From contig JAEXFI010000037.1 of the NCBI GenBank assembly GCA_023400235.1, positions 1 through 64,000 of the forward strand: a stretch of DNA of 64,000 nucleotides, read 5' to 3'. This document shows, in pieces, positions 56,201-62,358 of this stretch. A model generated the notes under the pieces. That model was given only the letters and a program-made list of their open reading frames with translations. It was not told the DNA's origin and did not search any database. The stretch is from Bacillota bacterium (GTDB taxonomy: Bacteria > Bacillota > Clostridia > Acetivibrionales > DSM-1351). The number at the start of each line of letters is the position of its first letter. Within the stretch, counting starts at the first letter, position 1. The translations under genes and the position numbers were made by a program.

Positions 56201-56386
56201 GGAATTCCTCAAAATACCCTTGATGAACTATTGAGCGATAAGGCCTTCTACAGAGGTGTGGGCGTGAAAAATATCAATCGGAGGCTCATTCTCTTTTACG
56301 GCAAGGGCCTTGAAATCCAGAGCGAGGAAGGCAAAGGAACAGCAGTCCTTCTCAAAATACCAAAGGAAGGCGGTACACAGGAATAA
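53300..56386 (+). CDS. Giant hybrid histidine kinase with 7TMR-DISM sensor (paralogue 2)
   Basis: This 1028-residue protein has the same plan as kinase 1: 7TMR-DISM-type outside domain (LDGEWEFYWNKL), helical bundle, HisKA (NTSHELRTPLNG), ATPase, receiver (LVILDVMMP), then LytS-like kinase (IKPHFIYNS) and ATPase. From about residue 430 to the end it is nearly identical to paralogue 1, while the sensor half is clearly different. All catalytic residues are present. No intact response regulator follows, so it probably signals through the regulator at 44353. Confidence 0.85.
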   Translation: MQMKKRKQKLMYIVLAVFLIISLILIQVYEASLVKDQPTAKAGVLDLGDWNFKKDGILSLDGEWEFYWNKLLTSEDFYKGTEKLQPNAYVKVPGVWNSYRVDGKKLPGEGYATYRLRIKNDAADTERGLKVANLSTAYKLIVADKTIAVNGSVNSISEGARAEYRPQAVMYRNTSGDYEIILQISNYVYARGGLWYSIYMGTDRQIQNMKENTSRREMVIFGGVLMMLLYHLAIYRFLRKNISILYYVLMLLIIAARIPVTGEYLISDIFRISGIRPLVVIEYLTICWAPITWLLFLNRFYPEEISNRVVKGAAYTGALFTAFTLAAPIRIFTACLPAYELMVVVLFVYTFVRFTAAVSRRREGVILMLFATAAFFATFVNDALYQANLISSRSGGIFGFSAFIIIFIQAYVLAAQFSNTYYEVAELSGKLLSLDRLKDEFLANTSHELRTPLNGIINITNSVMESSSGKLDEVHRQNLQVVVSSAKRLHNLINDILDISSLKEGEIRLKIQPVDLHSVVGLTLYELERQKNGKEISLVNDISEEIPPIDADVERLRQIFYNLIGNALKFTRHGKIEVGASVRQDKAEVWIEDTGCGIPRDRLEDIFKPFYQVDSTETREAGGTGLGLSITKTLVELHGGNILVSSEEGKGSRFTFTLPVSKEHKNPVHVESVTISTGEIQAVSGMTTSGEREKRPYSILAADDDPASLTALFNILDNEGYYVKAVMSGEEVLKELDGLNRYNLVILDVMMPKISGYEVLRKIRMRFQPMDIPVLMLTAKARPEDYQAGFEAGANDYLAKPFEALELKARVHTLAQLKESVSSVVETELSFLQAQIKPHFIYNSLSVIAALTSETPQKAKELLYDLTDYLRGSFRFNNYNGMVPLLEELETVKAYIAIEKARFQDKLEVTYDIDERINLLVPMLTIQPIVENAVRHGLFSKPEGGHVSLKVYSEEAAVIIRVEDNGCGIPQNTLDELLSDKAFYRGVGVKNINRRLILFYGKGLEIQSEEGKGTAVLLKIPKEGGTQE

Positions 56387-56400
56387 AAATTATTATTGCT
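56383..56400 (+). pseudogene. Vestige of a response-regulator start after kinase 2
   Basis: ATAAAAATTATTATTG lines up with the start of the SARP-like regulator after kinase 1 (ATGAAAGTTATTATTG), with the ATG changed to ATA. Similarity then ends. The regulator partner of kinase 2 has been deleted. Confidence 0.5.
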
Positions 56401-56503
56401 GCTTGCTTGAACGTACGTAAAACTCTGGAAATAAAGGGGTTTAAGCATATTGCCAGTGGCCTTAAGTATTGAGACCTTGAGAATTTTAAAAAATGACATC
56501 TGC

Positions 56504-57433
56504 TCACTGTCCTGTAATCAGGCTCTCTGCATCATAAAGCCGTGGTGTCTTTATACCGTGCTTTCGGGCTTCTGATATAACTTCCTGTACTGCATAGCCA
56601 ACTTTATAGTGGTTATGGGCCACAAGTGCATAGGGTATGCTGTTGGGAGAAAAAACAACGTGACTCATAAGAAATCCAACAACTCTTGGCGGCAGGCTGC
56701 TCAACACTTTTGTCATTACATCAAGTTTTGAGCCCTTTGCTTTCAAAACAGGGATCATTTCTTTCAAGTTCCGGCCTAATCCATCGAGCGCTTCGCGTGA
56801 GGAAGCTACTTCTTCAAAACTGCCGCTTTTTAATACTTCGACTTCCATTGCAGTGTTTACCGCGAAGTGATTCCAGAGCCAACTTTTTACATCCTTTTGA
56901 ACCATTATCTTAAAGCCCGCCTGAGCAAAAAGCTTGCGGACCTCTAAATCTCTTTTGGTTGGCTCAGATTCAAAGGTTCCAAACTGAACTGTCTTGTAAA
57001 GCCCACCGAAAAGAGTGTTCCCTTCAAACCCGCCGCCGGCACCGGGGAAGCCATAAACAATTTGACTGAGAGGAATCGGCTGAACAGCTGATTGAGGGTC
57101 TCGCCAGAAGTTATTGAAAAAAAGGACCGTCGCAGTTCCCACCCTCGGCGCAAGGTATTTTATCGAGCTTGACACCTGCTCGGGATTAACGCTCATAAAG
57201 ATGAGGTCATAGTCGTGATTTTCGTTTATTTCTTCATGTGTTACAATAGACCATTTTTCTTTAACCAGCCGTTTTTTGCTTTGCCTTGTATCCCATATTT
57301 CCAAGTTAACTTGTGTGCCATATTGTGCCTTTCTGCCTTTACGGACATAAAATTCAACGGTATGGCCCGCATTTTCAAACGCCCAGGCATATTGCGTTCC
57401 AATGACCCCGCGGCCAAAGAAAAGTATTTTCAT
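56504..57433 (-). CDS. Ketopantoate reductase (PanE/ApbA)-family protein
   Basis: This 309-residue protein has an N-terminal Rossmann motif (FFGRGVIGTQYAWAFENAG; GxGxxG-like GRGVIG). The C-terminal helical domain is of the PanE type (VKSWLWNHFAVNTAMEVEVL, with the Asn region that binds substrate). Relatives outside panE reduce other 2-keto acids, and the divergent TetR argues for an inducible special role. The ATG at 57433 is preceded by GGAGGAG; the frame extends much further upstream but over the operator region. Confidence 0.8.
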   Translation of the reverse strand: MKILFFGRGVIGTQYAWAFENAGHTVEFYVRKGRKAQYGTQVNLEIWDTRQSKKRLVKEKWSIVTHEEINENHDYDLIFMSVNPEQVSSSIKYLAPRVGTATVLFFNNFWRDPQSAVQPIPLSQIVYGFPGAGGGFEGNTLFGGLYKTVQFGTFESEPTKRDLEVRKLFAQAGFKIMVQKDVKSWLWNHFAVNTAMEVEVLKSGSFEEVASSREALDGLGRNLKEMIPVLKAKGSKLDVMTKVLSSLPPRVVGFLMSHVVFSPNSIPYALVAHNHYKVGYAVQEVISEARKHGIKTPRLYDAESLITGQ

Positions 57434-57457
57434 AAAATTCTCCTCCATAATGATCAC

Positions 57458-57475
57458 GTGTTGACTTTTCAACAC
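57458..57475. promoter_or_regulatory. Palindromic operator 1 (TetR/ketopantoate reductase)
   Basis: GTGTTGA-CTTT-TCAACAC is a perfect 7-bp inverted repeat 25 bases before the reductase gene. Confidence 0.6.
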
Positions 57476-57538
57476 TTGTTTGATATTCTGAGCATACTGA
57501 TTTTTAGTGTGAATTTCAATAGTTACAATTGTTCCAAC

Positions 57539-57554
57539 TGTTGAGAACTCAACA
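57539..57554. promoter_or_regulatory. Palindromic operator 2 (TetR/ketopantoate reductase)
   Basis: TGTTGAG-AA-CTCAACA is a perfect 7-bp inverted repeat 38 bases before the TetR gene. It shares the TGTTGA half-site with operator 1, so one repressor probably binds both divergent promoters. Confidence 0.6.
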
Positions 57555-57591
57555 CAGTGCGATATTTTGTTGAATATCTGGAGGAAACTTT

Positions 57592-58146
57592 GTGGATAGA
57601 AGAATACAAAAAACAAGGCAGCTGATTATCAATACCTTCTTAGACCTTTTGGCTGAAAAAGGCTTTGAGAAAATAACCATCAATGACATAGCCGAACGCG
57701 CAGACATTAACCGTGGGACTGTTTATCTGCATTACGCGGATAAATTCGACTTGCTTGACAAGTGTATTGAAAGATATGTCGAGCTGCTGCTAAATCACTG
57801 TGCCAATAGTACTGATACCACTCTAAACGCAAGCGCATTTCAAAGTGTATTTGAATATTTGGAGAAAAATTTTACTATATACAAGCTGCTTCTTAGCAAT
57901 GAGGGCTTTGGATTTTTCCGCAGCCGCTTGTACACCATAATTGCGCAAACAGTGACCGAGGTTATCGGTTTAAAGTCAGAAAATAGTGCATTTTCAAATG
58001 GTGTAACCACTCATTTCCTGACTTCCGGGTTTCTTGGAGTATTGGAATGGTGGATCAATAATTCTATGCCCTGCAGTGTTCAGGAAGTTACTGAGCAGCT
58101 TATGTTTTTGCTGGAACCATACACCAGGCACCTTGAGAGGATATAG
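57592..58146 (+). CDS. TetR family transcriptional regulator
   Basis: This 184-residue protein has the HTH within residues 8-55 (FEKITINDIAERADINRGTV, then YLHYADKFDLLDKC) and a TetR_C-type C-terminus. It starts with GTG, eight bases after CTGGAGG. Divergent from the ketopantoate-reductase-like gene with matching operators on both sides. Confidence 0.88.
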   Translation: MDRRIQKTRQLIINTFLDLLAEKGFEKITINDIAERADINRGTVYLHYADKFDLLDKCIERYVELLLNHCANSTDTTLNASAFQSVFEYLEKNFTIYKLLLSNEGFGFFRSRLYTIIAQTVTEVIGLKSENSAFSNGVTTHFLTSGFLGVLEWWINNSMPCSVQEVTEQLMFLLEPYTRHLERI

Positions 58147-58170
58147 TTGTGCTGCTGACGTGTCAGAAGA

Positions 58171-58207
58171 GATAGAAACTGATAGAAACTGATAGAAACT
58201 GATAGAA
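58171..58207 (+). repeat. 10-bp tandem repeat (GATAGAAACT)
   Basis: Three full copies plus GATAGAA in a row, between the TetR stop and the AraC start. The 10-bp period puts each copy on one face of the helix; it may be slippage or a binding array. Confidence 0.75.
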
Positions 58208-58262
58208 GGAGCAGGCTGAACATACACAATAAAAACCTTGCAAGGGTTTATGGGAGGTTCTT

Positions 58263-59183
58263 ATGGCTGATCAAATTATTTATTTGAATAAAGAGCTTGC
58301 AGAGCTCGTTGATAGACATACTGACAGGGATGGTCCTCAGTCTTCCCAGATTCCGGCCCTTAGCTTTTCTCGTCATTCTGCTCCTCATCATTTCACAGGA
58401 ACAGGTGACCCTTACAGAATTGACAAACCTTCAATCTATGTTGTTGTTCAAGGAGTTAAAGATGTGATATTTGGTGAAGAACGATTCAGATATGGTCCAC
58501 CTAATTATCTAGTAGCTTCTATGGATTTACCGATAATTGCAGAAGTGCTTGAGGCATCGGAGAAAGTCCCAAACTTGTCATGCAGGATTGAATTTACTCA
58601 TACTCAGATTTTGGAGCTATTAAGCGATACCGAGCTCAAGGTGAATTTAAAGGGGAAATCGAAACGTGGCATGAATGTCGCCGAACTGGATGTATTCCTA
58701 TTAGATGCTATCGTGAGATTGGTCCGTCTGCTGGACAAGCCAGCCGATATCCCTGTACTTGCCTCGTTATACACAAAAGAAATTTTATACAAGGTACTGC
58801 ATGCGGAGCATGGCGATGCACTAAGACAAATTGTTACTGATGAGAGTCCAACTATTTATATTCAAAATGCAATCCAACATATTGTAGATCATTATCACGA
58901 CTCTTTCAGCGTTGAAGACCTGGCAGGTATTGCCAATATGAGTGTTCCATCATTTCATAGACATTTTAAAGAAATAACTGCCATGAGCCCCATTCAATTT
59001 CAAAAGCAATTGCGGCTTCAGGAAGCTCGCAGGCAATTAATATCTCAGGCTGTAGACGTGGCAGAGGTTGCGTTTCGGGTTGGTTATGAGAGTCCGACGC
59101 AATTCAATCGTGAATATACGCGAATGTTTGGAATTCCACCCAGAAAAGATATAAAAAGGCTTAAAGGGCTTTCTGAACAATGA
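58263..59183 (+). CDS. AraC family regulator (AraC_N type)
   Basis: This 306-residue protein has an N-terminal AraC_N domain (PSIYVVVQGVKDVIFGEERF, LVASMDLPI) and a C-terminal double HTH (FSVEDLAGIANMSVPSFHRH, then VAFRVGYESPTQFNREYTRMFG). This group, common next to aldo/keto reductases, senses small molecules. GGGAGG precedes the ATG. The next gene is an aldo/keto reductase in the same direction, with a small palindrome between them. Confidence 0.88.
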   Translation: MADQIIYLNKELAELVDRHTDRDGPQSSQIPALSFSRHSAPHHFTGTGDPYRIDKPSIYVVVQGVKDVIFGEERFRYGPPNYLVASMDLPIIAEVLEASEKVPNLSCRIEFTHTQILELLSDTELKVNLKGKSKRGMNVAELDVFLLDAIVRLVRLLDKPADIPVLASLYTKEILYKVLHAEHGDALRQIVTDESPTIYIQNAIQHIVDHYHDSFSVEDLAGIANMSVPSFHRHFKEITAMSPIQFQKQLRLQEARRQLISQAVDVAEVAFRVGYESPTQFNREYTRMFGIPPRKDIKRLKGLSEQ

Positions 59184-59218
59184 GCTGACGCTGAAAAAGC
59201 TTCAGATATACATGATCG

Positions 59219-59267
59219 AAATAAAAGAGTGTAATTGACAAGTTAAGTCTATTGCACTCTTTTATTT
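59219..59267 (+). terminator. Terminator after the AraC gene
   Basis: AAATAAAAGAGTG and CACTCTTTTATTT form a 13-bp stem around a 23-base loop, followed by a broken T-run. Confidence 0.6.
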
Positions 59268-59412
59268 TAGCCATCCCACAAGGAACCTGGTGTATTTATC
59301 ATTTAATGCGTTCCAACTTACAATTCTCGGCTCTGCAACTGTATTGTCAGTATGATAGGATTAGGCAATTTTTTGATTGGATTGTGTCTACAGTCATCTA
59401 AGAATTCGAGAT

Positions 59413-59428
59413 AAACTAAGTATAGTTT
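59413..59428. promoter_or_regulatory. Inverted repeat upstream of the aldo/keto reductase gene
   Basis: AAACTA-AGTA-TAGTTT, 50 bases before the gene, could be a regulator site for the neighbouring AraC protein. Confidence 0.3.
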
Positions 59429-59477
59429 CAATGAATGTTAAGTCCTTGAATTAAATATGTCTTTTTTGGAGGTAGCT

Positions 59478-60533
59478 ATGCAATATATTAAACTTGGAAA
59501 CTCTGGCCTTGAGGTCTCACCCATCTGTATCGGCTGCATGGGTTTTGGAGATCCGGCACTAGGCCACCCAACTTGGGCACTCGGCGAGGAAGGAAGCCGC
59601 TCCGTAGTCAAACATGCGGTTGAGGCTGGGATTAACTTTTTTGACACCGCGAATCTGTATTCCCGGGGGACAAGCGAGAAAAACATCGGGAAGCTGCTCA
59701 AGGAATTTGCGAAACGCGAGAGCCTGGTCATCGCCACTAAAGTTGGCGCACCAACACGTCCAGGCGCTAATGCATTCGGCCTTTCGCGCAAAGCTATTAT
59801 GACTGAAATTGATAACAGTCTGAGACGTCTTGGAACAGATTACATCGATCTGTATCAGATTCACCGCGCTGACCCGTTTACTCCGTGGGAAGAGACCCTG
59901 GAAGCACTCCATGATATCGTAAAGATGGGAAAAGTTCGCTATTTGGGCGCTTCCACAATGAGGGCGTGGCAGTTTGCCAAAGCTCTTCACATACAGAAAA
60001 TGAATGGCTGGACACGCTTTATCACCATGCAGAACAACTACAATCTGCTTGCCCGTGAGGAAGAAAATGAAATGCTTCCTCTTTGTGCCGACGAGGGTGT
60101 CCAGACCATCATCTACAGCCCGCTTTTCCGCGGACGTCTGGCTCGTGCGTGGGGTGAGACCACAGCTCGCTCTGAATCTGAAGCCGGTGCAGATAAGTAT
60201 TTTGAGACAACAGCAGCAGCCGATCAGAAGATCGTTGAGGCCATCGGAAAGGTTGCAGAGGAACGTGGGGTAAGCCGCGCACAGATTTCGCTTGCCTGGC
60301 TGTATCGCAATCCAGTTGTTGCCGCGCCTATCATTGGAGCGCTCAAAACCAGCCATATCGACGATTCGGTTGCAGCCCTTTCGATTAAGCTGACCGATGA
60401 AGAAGCTACGCGTCTGGAGGCAGCATATACCCCTCGTATTGATGTGAATGTTAAAAATTCCGATCCAAAAGCAATAGCCCAAATGGCGGCAACAGTTGGG
60501 ATCAAAATTTCTGTACCAGCTGCTTCTAAATGA
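59478..60533 (+). CDS. Aldo/keto reductase
   Basis: This 351-residue protein has the AKR barrel with the catalytic tetrad positions visible: Asp in FFDTANLYSRGTSE, Tyr in the same strand, Lys in VIATKVG and His in LYQIHRADP. The NADPH loop is PIIGALKTSHIDDSV. Typical length. ATG 59478 is preceded by GGAGG; the frame extends to 59457. Probably induced by the AraC regulator just upstream, for detoxifying aldehydes or ketones. Confidence 0.88.
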   Translation: MQYIKLGNSGLEVSPICIGCMGFGDPALGHPTWALGEEGSRSVVKHAVEAGINFFDTANLYSRGTSEKNIGKLLKEFAKRESLVIATKVGAPTRPGANAFGLSRKAIMTEIDNSLRRLGTDYIDLYQIHRADPFTPWEETLEALHDIVKMGKVRYLGASTMRAWQFAKALHIQKMNGWTRFITMQNNYNLLAREEENEMLPLCADEGVQTIIYSPLFRGRLARAWGETTARSESEAGADKYFETTAAADQKIVEAIGKVAEERGVSRAQISLAWLYRNPVVAAPIIGALKTSHIDDSVAALSIKLTDEEATRLEAAYTPRIDVNVKNSDPKAIAQMAATVGIKISVPAASK

Positions 60534-60553
60534 TTTGAATATTAATATAGCCA

Positions 60554-60590
60554 AAGGCATCGGAATACAAAATTCCGGTGTCTTGTTTTT
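60554..60590 (+). terminator. Terminator after the aldo/keto reductase
   Basis: AAGGCATCGGAAT and ATTCCGGTGTCTT pair with two G-U pairs around ACAAA, followed by GTTTTTTA. Confidence 0.7.
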
Positions 60591-60946
60591 TATTAAGAGT
60601 AAAAGACAACCGGAGCATTTCGGTGGCAGGCAAATTTATTGGACTATGTTTTCTGTGAACGAAAGAATGGCCTTCATTTCCTTGTATAACTCCATACAAA
60701 TATACAGAATCAACAGGGTGTAACTCCATATAAATATACATAATCAACAAATATTGCAAGAAAATTGTAATGTTTTATAAATTATGGGAAAAGCCTATTG
60801 AAAATGTTATTTTATTGCATTATAATAAAACAAAACAAAACATTACATAGATAAACAAAAGATAACAAAATAAGCTGTTTAAATCACGTTATGCAATGTT
60901 TGGTTTAGAAGCGGTATTAATCTTCGCTGAATCTGATTTCAATGAG

Positions 60947-61178
60947 CCCTGTGGCAGGTATTGATATGCCAGGGAACAGTAAGCCGAAAGGCGCAACGGG
61001 CGAATCCAGTCAGGAAAGCGCGCTTAACTCAGCTTTTTGCGTGTATTGCTGTTAAGCAGTGTGCGTTGAAAAGATAGATATTTTGCAGGCCCGGCTTAGC
61101 GCAATGCCTTAAGCCTCAATAACAAATACCTTGATCCTTGGCACTTTCACAAAAAATTATTTATTAGGAGGTACTACA
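60947..61178 (+). promoter_or_regulatory. Structured 5' leader before the ModA-like gene, class unknown
   Basis: CCC/GGG plus TGGCA (60952-60956) with TGCCA (60967-60971) form a bulged hairpin. GCC-GAAA-GGC (60983-60992) is a GNRA-capped hairpin. CGCTTAAC and GTTAAGC pair further on. The GGGAA, GCAACGGGC and CAGTCAGGA segments recall parts of the cobalamin riboswitch core, but its middle is missing. No rho-independent terminator is clear. A metal- or cofactor-sensing leader is possible; the class is not established. Confidence 0.35.
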
Positions 61179-62105
61179 ATGAATTTCGGTAAATTCACAA
61201 AACACGCTTTATCCTTAGCACTGGTTGTCGTAATGCTTCTGAGCTTTGCGATTCCTGCCTTTGCTACATACCCGGGTACCAGCCCGGCAATCACAGTTAA
61301 CTTAATGGCCGCCGCCAGCATGCGTTATTCCCTTGGCGAGCGGCAGACGAACGGAGCGTATCCCAGCGGCACTCTGCTCAATACTTTTGAGAGCCTGCAT
61401 AGCAACATCTCGGTCAATGTGACCTATGACAGCTCCGGCAATCTGCTCAACGCCATGACAGCGGATACTACTCGAAGTGCCGATGTTTTCATATCTGCGG
61501 ATACAACGAGAATGGCTTCTGCGGTCACCGCTAACATCATCGATAGTAGCACGGTATACAATCTGCTTAACAACCGCTTGGCGCTTATCGCCAATTCAAG
61601 CACTGGTCTTACTGCCAACAGCCTTGCATATTCAAACGTTGCAACCTGGCTGGCGGGTGGAAGCCTCAGGACAATTGCAGTCGGAGACCCGACAGTCGTA
61701 CCGGCAGGAACTTACACAAAGACGGTATTTGATAGAATAGATGTTGCCGCCAGCGTTGCCGCTGGCACTACATGGAATAATATAGCAAGTTATAAAACGG
61801 AATATAGCAACGTTACAAACGTGCTGAACGCTGTTGCCCTAAATACCAACTCAATTGGCTCTGTCTATGCGACTGATGCTGCTACCAACAGCAATCTTAT
61901 CGTGTTAGCTACCGAAGATGTTGATATCATCTATCCCATAGGCATCACGACGGCTGCTATGACTAAAGTCGAAAATGAAGATGGTGATGAGATACAATCA
62001 AACAGGGAGTTAGCATCCACCGAACTTGTTGATTACCTGAAAGCAGACATTGCTAAAACCAGCGGTAGTGTTTTCAAAGCGAAAGGCTTTAGTGCTGCGC
62101 AGTAA
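61179..62105 (+). CDS. Secreted ModA-like substrate-binding protein
   Basis: This 308-residue protein has a signal peptide ending IPAFATY (no lipobox Cys). The body resembles ModA/extracellular binding proteins: VNLMAAASMRYSLGE, SADVFISADTTRM, VPAGTYTKTVFD and ASTELVDYLKAD match ModA's oxyanion-binding lobes. ModA binds molybdate or tungstate for an ABC importer, but no modB or modC lies nearby and the sequence has a Thr/Ser-rich character. AGGAGG precedes the ATG at 61179. Freely secreted or wall-associated rather than lipid-anchored. Confidence 0.78.
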   Translation: MNFGKFTKHALSLALVVVMLLSFAIPAFATYPGTSPAITVNLMAAASMRYSLGERQTNGAYPSGTLLNTFESLHSNISVNVTYDSSGNLLNAMTADTTRSADVFISADTTRMASAVTANIIDSSTVYNLLNNRLALIANSSTGLTANSLAYSNVATWLAGGSLRTIAVGDPTVVPAGTYTKTVFDRIDVAASVAAGTTWNNIASYKTEYSNVTNVLNAVALNTNSIGSVYATDAATNSNLIVLATEDVDIIYPIGITTAAMTKVENEDGDEIQSNRELASTELVDYLKADIAKTSGSVFKAKGFSAAQ

Positions 62106-62155
62106 TTGTTAAGTAAGCATTTGTTATAAGGCATAAGACATTCCTGCGCTAATCA

Positions 62156-62198
62156 AAGGACAGCGTTTGATTCACTATGATGAGCAAACGCTGTCCTT
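62156..62198 (+). terminator. Hairpin after the ModA-like gene
   Basis: AAGGACAGCGTTTG and CAAACGCTGTCCTT form a perfect 14-bp stem around a 15-base loop. The T-run is short. Confidence 0.65.
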
Positions 62199-62223
62199 AT
62201 GGATTAAGGCAGGTGCTTGACCT

Positions 62224-62334
62224 ATGCCTGACAGGTGGATGCTTCCCTTGTTAACGGCGTCAACATTAGTCCCTGAAATTGAAATTGATGGCACTGTGGA
62301 GGATGAACATGCCGTTGATCTGATTGACAAATAA
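62224..62334 (+). CDS. Possible 36-residue ORF or remnant
   Basis: The frame begins MPDRWMLPLLTASTLVPE and ends with an acidic tail EDEHAVDLIDK. The ribosome binding site is weak. It looks more like the end of a lost gene than a functional peptide; unrecognised. Confidence 0.2.
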   Translation: MPDRWMLPLLTASTLVPEIEIDGTVEDEHAVDLIDK

Positions 62335-62358
62335 ATTATATATTAGGGGGAAACAAAT

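Noticed and set aside
59559..60560. 333-codon minus-strand frame opposite the aldo/keto reductase
   Set aside because: It is a by-product of codon bias in the reductase. The protein has no recognisable motif and no ribosome binding site.
60947..61178. Confident call of a cobalamin or molybdenum-cofactor riboswitch
   Set aside because: Only isolated segments resemble the cobalamin core and the middle is missing; no match to the molybdenum-cofactor motif by eye.
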